64,000 nt of DNA, taken from contig OZ025675.1 in the NCBI GenBank assembly GCA_964019335.1, forward strand, positions 1-64,000. Direction: 5' to 3'. Position numbers and translations under genes: made by a program. Below, one piece after another: positions 52,501 through 60,755 of this stretch. The notes beneath the pieces are model-generated. The model had not been told where the DNA came from. It saw nothing but the letters and a program-made list of their open reading frames with translations, and did no database searches. This stretch comes from Diplonema japonicum (Eukaryota > Euglenozoa > Diplonemea > Diplonemida > Diplonemidae). How positions within the stretch are numbered: the stretch's first letter is position 1; each line of letters begins with the position of its first letter.

Positions 52501-54841
52501 AGAGGTCCCAGATTGCCCTCCGCGCCTGCACGTCCATCCCCGCCGTCGGCTCGTCCAGAATGATGAACCGGGGACCCCCGATCAGCGAGATCCCCACGCT
52601 GAGCTTCCGCTTCATCCCGCCCGACAGCGCAGAGGAGTACACCTCCTTCTTGTCCAGGAGCTCCACCTTCTCCAATAGGTCATCCACCCGTTCCTCCAGC
52701 TCTTCCGACGGAATCCCCTTCACGCTCCCGTAGTAGCGCAGGTGCTCCGCACACGTCATCTTGTCCCACAGGATGTTGTGCTGCGGGCACAGCCCGATGT
52801 CCCGCCGAACCGCCTCGAGGTTCTCACAGATGGAGTTCCCGAACACAGTCGCGTCCCCGGACGACACCGGCAGCATCCCCGTCAGCATGTTGATGAGCGT
52901 TGTCTTCCCTGCCCCGTTGTGCCCCAGCAGGGCCAGGATCTGCCCCTCGTACAGGGAGAGGTTCACGTTGTTCACCGCCACCTTCTTCGCGCTCCCGGTT
53001 GCTTCCCCTTTGAACTCCTTCCGCAGGTTCCGGATCCGGATCCGCTCCTTCTGCAGCAGGTCCTGCTCCAAGATGCTCTCCACGTTCTTCCCGTTCAGCA
53101 TCCCGTCCATCGTCGCTATGTTCTCGAGGTCCGCGTAGCCGGCCGCCCCTTTACCGGAGAACCAGTAAGGGGGCCAACAGAAGTAGAAGAACCGCTTCTT
53201 CGCCCCCCACTCACTCGGCATCACCTGGTCCAGCCACCCAGCTACAAGCAGGTAGAGGAAGGTGTCGAACCACAGGAAGCCGATGGACGATGAGAAGGAG
53301 TAGGCCCCCTCGTTCGCCGTCTCCCAAGTCACCGGGGAGGCCTTCCCCACCGACTTGAACACGATCGACATCCCCTCCGCAAAGGCACAGGTGTTGAAGA
53401 TGGAGATGGTGTACATGGTTGAGGAGGAAGGGTCCCGCAGGATGAACGAGGGCAGCGCAGAGAACAGGAACACCATCGGGCTCACGATCCCTGCGAGGGA
53501 GGCCTTCGAGAAGAAGGTCGACAGCAGCACCCCTGCAGAGGCGAGCGACAGCCCGTAGCTCACGAACAAGACCAAGAGGATGGAGTAGTCCATGTCCTGC
53601 AGCATCGTCGCCTTCAGGATGACGGAGAGAAGGACCCCCGTCACAGACATCTGCAGCATCGTCGTCACCACCCACGAGAGCTTGAAGGCGGTCGAGGACA
53701 GCCCCATGATGAGCATCGCCTCCCGGATACGCGTCTCCTTCTCGCGCACGATAGACGACACGATCTGCGACATGGGGAAGAGGAAGGCGAGGGTCAGCGT
53801 CAGAGGGGCGTAGAAGCCCCCCTTCGTCAGGAAGTCGTTGATGGAGTAACCCATCACGGGCATCGGGATGAGCGTAGACGTCGTGTCGTCCACCCCGCCC
53901 CCCGTCATGTTCCGGTTCAGAAGCGTTTGCAAGGTGAGGAAGCCGCCCCCGATGTACGTCCGGAAGAACCTCTCGAACCCTGCCTCCTGAGAGTCGTAGT
54001 CGAAGGTCTCGGGTGTCGAGGTCCGGTTCATCCGAATCTCGAGGTCGGTCGGGCCCCTCACCACCACCACCGCCCACATCTTGTTCGACCCCTCGTGCGA
54101 CGTCGCATAGGCAGTCGCCTCCTCCTCCGTCTCGAAGGCGCTCCTCGTGAACTGGTAAGTGTACGTGTTCTCCATGAAGTACCTGTCGAACCTCTTAACC
54201 AGCTCCTCCTCCTCCTGCCGCTTTTCTTCCTCCCCTCCGGCCCCAACGGCACTGGAACCCCCCGAGACGACGATGCTGACGTTGGCACCAGAGCGAAGGG
54301 CGTTCGCCATCTTGTCCTCGCTGAAGCTGTCGGTCCCAGGGAGGTCCACCGTCTGCGCGAAGTGCCTCCACAGGGCGACAAGGTCGAAGCTGGGGATGGT
54401 GGTCGAGTTCTCCACCTGGAACCACGGGTCGAGGATGGCGGACAGGCCGCCGTCGTCGTCGTTGTCGGGGACCGACGAGTTCAGGCAGAGGTTGCCCAGA
54501 CAGTGCCAAGGCTGCGGACTGGGCTCCTCCTTGCTGCAAGCGGGGTACCCCGCAGGGCTTCCATCCGCTGCCTCCAACCTGCACATCCACAGCTTGAAAT
54601 ACGCGTCCGCGTCGAAGTGGTCCCCGTAGAACTGCCGGTTCGGCTGCGTTGACGACCCTGCCGCAAAGTACGCTGGCACCACAGCAGCCATGAACAGCAC
54701 AGGGAGAAGCACCTCCACAGCGCTCCCCACCCATGACCTGCTCTTCAGACGCAGGTTCTTCACCACCACAAACCACACAGCCTGTAGTAGGCTTGGCTTC
54801 GAGAAAGTTCCCACCTCTATCCCGTGGCCCATGCTGCCCAT
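49553..54841 (-). CDS. Full-size ABCA-type ABC transporter
   Basis: A single 1,762-residue frame from ATG 54841, with the ABCA layout TMD1-NBD1-TMD2-NBD2. The first span (AVEVLLPVLFMAAVVPAYFAA, about 35-60) is followed by a large extracellular loop (about 60-310), then a cluster of spans to about 560. NBD1 has Walker A LLGHNGAGKTTL (about 640), signature LSGGMKRKLS (about 740) and Walker B IILDEPTAGMD (about 760). Span 7 lies near 985 (FQLVLPVVFIMYTMVLAG), then a second loop and spans to about 1400. NBD2 has LGTNGAGKTTT (about 1487), LSGGNKRKTS (about 1583) and ILLDEPTAGMD (about 1604). Both ATP sites look complete. ABCA proteins mostly move or flip lipids; the substrate here is unknown. Asp/Asn and poly-Thr runs (about 1430 and 965) are simple-repeat insertions. 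The gene is markedly GC-richer than its surroundings. Intronless. Confidence 0.95.
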   Translation of the reverse strand: MGSMGHGIEVGTFSKPSLLQAVWFVVVKNLRLKSRSWVGSAVEVLLPVLFMAAVVPAYFAAGSSTQPNRQFYGDHFDADAYFKLWMCRLEAADGSPAGYPACSKEEPSPQPWHCLGNLCLNSSVPDNDDDGGLSAILDPWFQVENSTTIPSFDLVALWRHFAQTVDLPGTDSFSEDKMANALRSGANVSIVVSGGSSAVGAGGEEEKRQEEEELVKRFDRYFMENTYTYQFTRSAFETEEEATAYATSHEGSNKMWAVVVVRGPTDLEIRMNRTSTPETFDYDSQEAGFERFFRTYIGGGFLTLQTLLNRNMTGGGVDDTTSTLIPMPVMGYSINDFLTKGGFYAPLTLTLAFLFPMSQIVSSIVREKETRIREAMLIMGLSSTAFKLSWVVTTMLQMSVTGVLLSVILKATMLQDMDYSILLVLFVSYGLSLASAGVLLSTFFSKASLAGIVSPMVFLFSALPSFILRDPSSSTMYTISIFNTCAFAEGMSIVFKSVGKASPVTWETANEGAYSFSSSIGFLWFDTFLYLLVAGWLDQVMPSEWGAKKRFFYFCWPPYWFSGKGAAGYADLENIATMDGMLNGKNVESILEQDLLQKERIRIRNLRKEFKGEATGSAKKVAVNNVNLSLYEGQILALLGHNGAGKTTLINMLTGMLPVSSGDATVFGNSICENLEAVRRDIGLCPQHNILWDKMTCAEHLRYYGSVKGIPSEELEERVDDLLEKVELLDKKEVYSSALSGGMKRKLSVGISLIGGPRFIILDEPTAGMDVQARRAIWDLLKSVRRGRTVLLTTHFMDEADLLGDSIAILHGGRVHCWGSSFFLKQKLGVGYNLTMELAPNSSPERITAAVRKEVGVPPLRKDEPHSNSSSSSSTAVLQQGEVEQLSAAGSELTLRLPMWGVPSFAQMFETLEKNGKALGIRTFGMSVTTLEEIFIKIANDESANDAMMTTTTTTTTPAVSDTRLLSDVQADYGEEAQLLQGIDMDPNERLQDSALYRSQWRGLFYKKFKYSKRDKCTIAFQLVLPVVFIMYTMVLAGIKVSDRPAIDLWHYGESSIFPVAPVGSTYGRSSSSVDGVTPVPEAFGTYENMSDWLLHRTDTDDVKCWQALYQATVGWNAHKTVFHNASSLHSLPIALNGFASAVLKEQTGDPEAYIRLVNNPLPLSDYTKNAAESMIAVITSINVMLPFCFIPANYVAFLVKERVSKSKHVQIVSGVKLTAYWMSSFCWDLVAFAVSTSLSIMVFFMFDRTEYIGSGEAFAATVILFLSYGTTAIVAAYAASFHFEKPSTGQNTVLMGNYTSGFVLVIMIGVLQSIESTKEAAKTMRFLFRVIPAFCLGDGILALAQLPANRNNGVTGDTPLSMDVVGWDVLFLWLVFPIYAALAMSHDFPQIWYKLGLRKPQSSTDDYDNDNDNDEGREMGEGRQMETDDDVAAEKKEVLRGRSGDVVAVRRLRKVYPGGKRPKVAVKEVTFGVKTDEIFAFLGTNGAGKTTTISVLAGDFAPTAGTASIKGYDVVTQSAEAKRELGYCPQFDALLDLLTPKEHIELYAALRGVPTEVRKKMSESLMKILRLEEHQNTICKALSGGNKRKTSIAISLIGGPSCILLDEPTAGMDPVARRGMWTALQSIGKGRCVVLTTHHLEEVEALAHRTAIMVDGALQCLGTLSHLKSKFGGAYEIQAKVAAEKETELVAFFKDTFPQSVLVEQTNHRLTYQLPSGQKLSQMFSIIQKAREPLGIVDYSISETSLEQVFISICKKYNSDH

Positions 54842-55296
54842 ATCGTGTGTGCGAGGTGCGCTTTTTACACACGCGATGTAAGAAAAACCTGGTGGATGCT
54901 AAACTATTGAACAGAACGAGAAAGAAATAGAAGCTGGAATTAAAGGGAAACAAGGCCACTAACGTACGTCAAAGCTTTGGTCCGAAAGTTGTACACACGG
55001 CTCGTCTTTGTGATCATCGCCCCTCCAGGTAAAGAAAGAAAAAAGAATAAGCGCGTTTATCGCATTCTTTCAGCAGAGAGGAATAATATCTTAAAAGAGT
55101 CGGTTGAGTGTTGTTTGTGCACAGCCAGGGGGGGGGGGGTAAAACCTGTAGAAGGACAAGCCCAACAATGCTACCCACTACTCTTTTTTTAGCACTAACA
55201 ATTCACTATCAATAATGCAAAACAAAACAAAAAAAAGCACCGCTGTCAGAAAGGCAAGAAAGGTGACAGGGTCTGCTGTAGTTGAAGGGGCCGACA
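54842..55296. other. Intergenic with a family-A repeat
   Basis: Between the ABCA start and the ankyrin gene stop. It holds the family-A copy at 55093-55190 and little else. Confidence 0.6.
55093..55190 (+). repeat. Dispersed repeat family A
   Basis: It begins AAAAGAGTCGGTTGAGTG and ends CTACCCACTACTCTTTT. The outer AAAAGAGT/ACTCTTTT form a short inverted pair. A G12 run interrupts it near 55128. Confidence 0.7.
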
Positions 55297-56553
55297 CTAC
55301 GAACGCAGTGCATCGGCGTATGACATGCTGGAATCAGCTAGACTGCAAGGCACTCCGTACTGCAGAACCTCAGCGGCGTGATATACACGAGTAGGGCCAT
55401 GACTCCTCTCGTGGTTCATCATCTCGAGACAGTGCTGGGCTTCACGAAGGTACGAGTACCTTAGAAAACAATCATGAGAGCCTAGATTACGAGCGTACTC
55501 TTGCAAAAAAAATGTTCCACATTCATGATGAAGTGTTTGCTCTCGTGCCTTCTTGACAGGGCGAACCCGGGGCCTCCTGCGGTGCTCAGTCCGCTTGAAC
55601 GACTGGAGCAGCTCTTCCTCGATACTCTCGTGCCTTGCATCCCGCTCTGCAAGCATAAGCTTCCTCCGCGTGTTCTCCCAGAAGTCAACAGTCATGCAAG
55701 GGCTGCACCCTTCCCTCAGTAGATATTCCGCAATCGCCTCCTTCTTATGGTACACGGACAGGGACAAAGCCTGTGACGCCGCCCTCGAATCCCCCAAAGC
55801 CCTGTTCTCGCAGAGCAGCTTCACGACATCGAAGCGGTCTGCCATGACGGCCGAAGACAGCGGCGTTCGGGTTCTCCTTTCGTCGGGCGTTTGCATCTTC
55901 GCACCATACTCCAGAAGGGCCTTGATGGCAGGTAGTGTGTCGCCTTTCTTCACCCCGCACAGAAATGTCAGAGGTGTTGTGTTGTGAGCGTCTTGCCAGT
56001 TCGGGTCGGCCCCACTGTCCAGCAGCAGCAGCATCATGGGGTAGTCGCATGTCTTGACTGCCATCTTAAGTGCCGTGCTTACGCAAAGTGTCCTTCTGTT
56101 CCTTCCAATATAAACCTCGTCTACATCCACCTTCACAACATGCAGCAAGTGGTGTGCAATCTCAAGGTGGCCCTTTTGAACTGCCTTGTGCAAGAGGGTC
56201 TTCTGCTTGGAGTGCTTCCTACCGATGTCGATCTCTGCATCGAGCATCCGTCTGAACTTGTTGACGTCGCCTGTCTCGATGGCCTGCACCGCAGCGTCAC
56301 GGCTCACACGCCAGTTGACCGCGCGGCATCCGCGGAGCAACCTCTCCCTGTCGTTTATCTTCGCCTCTACCTCCTCCCCGCACACCATCCCCAGACTGCT
56401 TAATCCCTGCTCCGGCTTCAGCAGCTTCCCCTCGTACCACAGTTCCACATCCTCGCGGATCTTCCCCATCGCCCTCAGGTCCTCCGCTGTTGTGTCGTGC
56501 TCGATCTCAAAGTGCCTCGTCCTGCCTCTCTCGCTTCTTACAAAGATGTCCAT
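55297..56553 (-). CDS. Ubiquitin-like plus ankyrin-repeat protein, larger paralogue
   Basis: A 418-residue protein from ATG 56553. Residues 1-68 are ubiquitin-like: MDIFVRSERGRTRHFEIEHD, then TAEDLRAMGKIREDVELWYE, then GKLLKPEQGLSSLGMVCGEE (the K-L/LQ..L..L.. pattern of ubiquitin). There is no terminal Gly-Gly. Residues about 85-290 carry five or so ankyrin repeats (TLLHKAVQKGHLEIAHHLL, MMLLLLDSGADPNWQDAHNT, TPLTFLCGVKKGDTLPAIKA, TPLSSAVMADRFDVVKLLCE). The rest is charged and helical with an RRRPRVRPVKKAREQ basic patch, possibly nuclear-targeting. It shares its design with the 29.5-kb protein. The acceptor is probably AAGCTTGAGCAG after a C/T tract near 56580-56620. Intronless. Confidence 0.82.
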   Translation of the reverse strand: MDIFVRSERGRTRHFEIEHDTTAEDLRAMGKIREDVELWYEGKLLKPEQGLSSLGMVCGEEVEAKINDRERLLRGCRAVNWRVSRDAAVQAIETGDVNKFRRMLDAEIDIGRKHSKQKTLLHKAVQKGHLEIAHHLLHVVKVDVDEVYIGRNRRTLCVSTALKMAVKTCDYPMMLLLLDSGADPNWQDAHNTTPLTFLCGVKKGDTLPAIKALLEYGAKMQTPDERRTRTPLSSAVMADRFDVVKLLCENRALGDSRAASQALSLSVYHKKEAIAEYLLREGCSPCMTVDFWENTRRKLMLAERDARHESIEEELLQSFKRTEHRRRPRVRPVKKAREQTLHHECGTFFLQEYARNLGSHDCFLRYSYLREAQHCLEMMNHERSHGPTRVYHAAEVLQYGVPCSLADSSMSYADALRS

Positions 56554-57612
56554 CGTTTTTCGTGTCTTGAAACCTGCTCAAGCTTATGAGAAGAAAGATA
56601 AGAAAGAAAAAGAGACAAGTCCGGTCAAGCAGGTGATCGCAGCATAAAAGGAACATGAAAATTGTACTTGAGAAAGGAAGGCCAAAGAGTGAAGAAAACG
56701 CGCGCGAAAGAGGCGGTTTTCTTCCGCCTTCTTCTTCCCTTCCTCTGATTAGCTTCGTCGAGAAGCTTGATTCGTGTTTACTGCTTTTCCAAAATAAATA
56801 ATCTGGAATACGAAATGGCTTCAAGATGAAAGAGCTTGGGAGCACAAGGGACGCAAGAGGGTGCAAAGTCATAGCAAAAGTACCTAGAAAAAAGTAGCTC
56901 AGACACATCAAAACTTGTTCGCAGAGTAAATGTAGAAAAACACAATGGGGCTAATGGATGGTCACAAACTCCATATGTTTGTCCTTTGTTGCAAACAGAT
57001 ACCTTTTACATTCTCTCGGGTCTTCTTTTGTGAAAGGTCCTTAGAAGGGCCCGACAAGGAACTATCCCCCCCCCCCGGTAAATAAAAGCGGAATCTTGAT
57101 ATTTGATTGTGCTCCCTGTTGTAAGGCTATTTATTAAATCACCTCTCTTTTAACCATATCGCATTAGAATTAAAGGAGAAGAAAGCTTTTATATTATATT
57201 TATATTTAGGAGGTCTTTGTGAGACGCCCCTTGTTATCCACTACTTGTACCATTTATGCATCCCCCTTCAACAAAACCTCAGAATATGGAGAACTCTTCT
57301 TTGAAGATAGAAGCTCAAGTCATGCTTCTTTCTTTCTAATAATGAGCTCCCTCCGGGCGTTGCGCCTGGAAATGCTTTAAAGGAAAAGGAAAGCAAGATA
57401 AACAAATAAATTACGGTTAAGTATGCCGCTTTAGAACATGGATGAGCCTTCGACCCAGCACAAAGTGCTTTCTTCTTCAGGCAAAAAAGACTGTGGTTTA
57501 CATGCTGATTAGAAATCTGGAGAGAAGGCTTAAACCGTAAACAAGTTTAGATGACTGTTCCCGAAAGAAAACAGGAATAAGAAACCCGAACACATCATCA
57601 AGACGCTATCGG

Positions 57613-57765
57613 TTGTCGGTACCAAGCGTTTCTTTATGCACACGGTGCAAATCATGAAACAAGTACTGCATGCTACCCACTACTCTTTTTTTTGTTCTAC
57701 AAGAGTAGTCGTAGCATGCAGTCCTTTGTTCTACACTAAGAGCAGTACTCATTAAATACAAAGAA
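57613..57765 (+). repeat. Family-A repeat with a long perfect-arm hairpin
   Basis: ACTGCATGCTACCCACTACT (from 57665) is followed after 12-13 bases by AGAGTAGTCGTAGCATGCAG (to 57721). The 22-bp arms have a single 1-2 base interruption. The other copies keep only the left arm. Confidence 0.75.
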
Positions 57766-57790
57766 AAGGGGGGGGCTCAAGCAACCAAAA

Positions 57791-57836
57791 GAAATTCACT
57801 ATGGTTAGCAATGGCCCACCGCGGTGGCGTGCCTAC
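57791..57836 (+). repeat. Dispersed repeat family B, copy 3
   Basis: AAATTCACTATGGTTAGCAA to CGCGGTGGCGTGCCTAC, lacking the internal GATAGGAACGAAGT of copies 1 and 2. Confidence 0.6.
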
Positions 57837-58255
57837 TTAAGAAAAAAAAAAGATACAGAAACTGAACAAAAAAAAATAATAAAAAAAAGCTGTTCTAATA
57901 AAGGAGGGGGGGGGGGAACAACAAAAAACATAGCCCGCAATAACAGCCCGGGATATCATAAAAAGATAACAAAGACAAAAAATAAATCGAAGGAGGGGGG
58001 GGGGGGGTCGTGATCACGATGAAAGCGTCCTCAAGCTTCCCATAGCTAAAGGGAATACACGGAGGTCCCTTATCGAGTACCTTTGAGTGTTTTGAATATG
58101 CTTCTTGTAAAAGGGGGAAAGCAAAAAGCACTTTCAAAACACCCCGGCACACAAGGGACGAGAAGGAATAAGGTTTAAGGGGAAAGCGCTGACCAAAGAA
58201 ATGGTTTGCCTTTACCTCCCGCTCCGTGGAAGCCCTCAGTCGCGTCACCCCTCGC

Positions 58256-60481
58256 CTATTGCTTTCGTAGCCCTGTACCAGTCATAGAGTTGACAACTAG
58301 GTTATACACATTTACTCCCAAGACGATTGGGGTTTCAGTATAGAACTCGAAACAAACACCGTCCATCGCACACAGCTCCTCAGCCACGCTCCCATACAGG
58401 CAGAACACATCATCCTTCACTCCCAATGAGCACAGCGACCCTGCCACATCCACACACCTACCTAAGACCGTCACGAACTTCTGACTGCTGGTTCCTACCG
58501 TTCCGTACCTCACGACACCGCTAGCCAGCCCGATGTGCAGTTTCACCTGAGAACGTGTCCTAAGGTCACTTCCGGAACTCCTCCCGGAATTCCTGTCAGA
58601 AGTGTCTGTCAATCTGAACAAGGATGTCACGAAGGAGAGGGAGTTCTCGATGTGTGTGGGGCAGGGACGGGAGGTGTTCCACCCAACAGCAACCCTGCTG
58701 CCCTGAACAGAGATGAGGACCCCATGTGACCTCTCAGTGCACATCATCACCTTCGTAAGTATATCATTGATGATGAAGGTAGCATCCGCAGCGTCATACG
58801 AGCTGGGCAGCTTCATTTCCAGCAGCCCTACACTGGCTGAGGCCGTTGCAACCAGTATCGTGTCGGTGCGCATGGTGCGTAGTGTGGACATGGTGTCGGT
58901 CATCATGGTTCCTGATCGACTCTCAGGTAGCATTATGGGAGTTGGCGGCCGCTGCACTTTAATACGCCTGTCTTCCCTGCTGAGGAGGAGCTGTGACTCG
59001 ATGAAGGGTCGCCTGTCTGAGAGGCTCTGTGGCAGAAGAGCATGGGAACGCACATGGCTCCCGATACCTCGCAACTTAAGCTCGCCCATCGGTATCGTTA
59101 CCATTTTAGAAAGCCCCTGAAGATCCGTATTCATGACCTCCTCAGTGACAGCAACAGCACCCCCAACACAGGCCCCTTCCATCCGAGCCGCCTTGTTCAC
59201 AGTGTTCCCGAAGTAGTCGTACCTGCCTGTCAAGGTGTTCAGCTGCACATCAACCTCACCAAAGTGAACACCGATCCGAACACGAAGCCCACACCAAGGA
59301 CCGTTGTCATTCCAAGCACAGTGGTCAAGATTGCGCAGCTCCTGTGGCCAGTTGCTGTTCACCAACCTCTCTTGAACAGACAGTGCGAACTCAACAGCAC
59401 TGGGAGCCTGTTGAAAGGCCACCATGAAGGAGTCCCCAATGGTCTTCACCTCGTAACCCCCATTCATAGAAAGACACTCCCGCATCACATTGTTGTGAAC
59501 CTTCAGACCCTCCTTCATCCCCTCAGGGCAGGCCTCCCATGTTGCCGTCGACCCTTGGATGTCGGTGAAGGCAATAGCTGCTATACCTGTTTCGAGACCG
59601 GGTGCAGGAACCTCTTTGTAGTATGCTCCAGCATGCTGAAGTTCAGCAAAAACAGCATCAGGGACATAAGGGCGGTAGACATGGAGGTTTGACAAGATGC
59701 TGCTGAAGGCATTGTGGAGGGGAGGGGGAAGGGGGGAAGTGTCGAGGGCCTCACGTGCCTTGGTGAGGTCGAAGCGGGAGAGGGTCTCGGCGATGTTCTC
59801 AGCAGCAAGGATAACATTCTCCATCTTTTCATGCTCCTTGTAGAGACGGCTGGCGAAACCACGCGTGAAGTAGAAGTCAAGCAGGAAGATGGCAATCTGA
59901 GCCAGCAAGTATGCAATGCTTGAAGCAAATTTCGTAGCACAGGGGAGGCTGTCGCAGGCGCAGACTTCGACGCGACGTTCTTGCGAAGGGAGAGAAGGGA
60001 AGTCATAGAAGCCAAACCTGAAAGAGGACTCAATGGTGGTGATGATGAACCAGAGTATTGCGGTAGTGATTATGTTCCGTGTGACGCGTGTCTTCAGCCT
60101 GCAGACAAGCGCTATGTCAATGAGAAGGATGAGAGCGGACCACATGAGCACCCTGCCAATGGTGAGGGAGACCCAGTCAATCATTAATGCGGTGAACATG
60201 AAAGCGTACATACAGCACTCAGTAACAAGGGGCCGTAACCTCCTTTCGCAAAGCATCTGCCCTGTTAGTACCGCCCCTGAGAGCAGGCCCGGGAGAGTAC
60301 CCAGGTCCTCAACGCTTAGTCCAACACCCCTTATGCTCATGCCGAAGCCGTAAATAAACATGGCTGCTACACCTGTCGTCAGCAGCAACCTTTTGTTGAA
60401 CAGTGTCTGCGGGTCATCCCCTGGCTCAGAGAGGTATCTGCTCACATGGGCTTGCATGCGGGCCCACCACCTTGCAGCCAT
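58256..60481 (-). CDS. Receptor-type class III adenylate cyclase
   Basis: A 741-residue protein from ATG 60481. Residues about 30-205 hold roughly six membrane spans. A conserved linker (EHEKMENVILAAENIAETLS, LPPPLHNAFSSILSNLHVYR) leads to a complete cyclase domain at about 300-450. Metal Asp residues are in FTDIQGST (D307) and TIGDSFMVAF (D350). Adenine-selecting Lys346 (YEVKTIGD) and Asp422 (RYDYFG) and the transition-state pair N429/R433 (NTVNKAARMEG) are present. It should make cAMP. A second, degenerate cyclase-like fold (about 560-735: GVLISVQGSRVAVGW, IGLASGVVRYGTVG, FVTVLGRCVDVAGSL) lacks catalytic residues. Class III domains work as dimers, so it probably homodimerises or pairs with the neighbour. 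Head-to-tail with the next gene, its closest paralogue. Intronless. Confidence 0.93.
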   Translation of the reverse strand: MAARWWARMQAHVSRYLSEPGDDPQTLFNKRLLLTTGVAAMFIYGFGMSIRGVGLSVEDLGTLPGLLSGAVLTGQMLCERRLRPLVTECCMYAFMFTALMIDWVSLTIGRVLMWSALILLIDIALVCRLKTRVTRNIITTAILWFIITTIESSFRFGFYDFPSLPSQERRVEVCACDSLPCATKFASSIAYLLAQIAIFLLDFYFTRGFASRLYKEHEKMENVILAAENIAETLSRFDLTKAREALDTSPLPPPLHNAFSSILSNLHVYRPYVPDAVFAELQHAGAYYKEVPAPGLETGIAAIAFTDIQGSTATWEACPEGMKEGLKVHNNVMRECLSMNGGYEVKTIGDSFMVAFQQAPSAVEFALSVQERLVNSNWPQELRNLDHCAWNDNGPWCGLRVRIGVHFGEVDVQLNTLTGRYDYFGNTVNKAARMEGACVGGAVAVTEEVMNTDLQGLSKMVTIPMGELKLRGIGSHVRSHALLPQSLSDRRPFIESQLLLSREDRRIKVQRPPTPIMLPESRSGTMMTDTMSTLRTMRTDTILVATASASVGLLEMKLPSSYDAADATFIINDILTKVMMCTERSHGVLISVQGSRVAVGWNTSRPCPTHIENSLSFVTSLFRLTDTSDRNSGRSSGSDLRTRSQVKLHIGLASGVVRYGTVGTSSQKFVTVLGRCVDVAGSLCSLGVKDDVFCLYGSVAEELCAMDGVCFEFYTETPIVLGVNVYNLVVNSMTGTGLRKQ

Positions 60482-60755
60482 CTTCTCGAAATCCTGTGAT
60501 GACTTTAGGCCCTGCTATCTTCGTCCGAAAAAGATAATGGCACGCAGAGTGGATATTTAGTTAGTGCAACAATTCTTCGTACGGACCAAACACGCACGAG
60601 AAGAACACTAATATTATTGTGACTATTAAAAAAAAAGGTAGTGGTAGACAGACCACGCTTACTACCTCTAAATACTACAATTTGAGGCTGCTCTGTAAAG
60701 AGGCCTTGTTGCTGCGATGACAAAATGGCTTAAACCTCATTGTTGACCGAACGTC
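60482..60755. other. 274-bp spacer between the tandem cyclase genes
   Basis: On minus it holds a T-run (A-run at about 60629-60637 on plus) and AG candidates upstream of ATG 60481. No other feature. Confidence 0.5.

Larger units (their letters stand above)
56554..58255. other. 1.7 kb intergenic region
   Basis: No gene recognised. It contains a family-A hairpin copy (57613-57765), a family-B copy (57791-57836) and G or C homopolymers (57067-57078, about 57907-57916, about 57998-58007). Confidence 0.6.
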
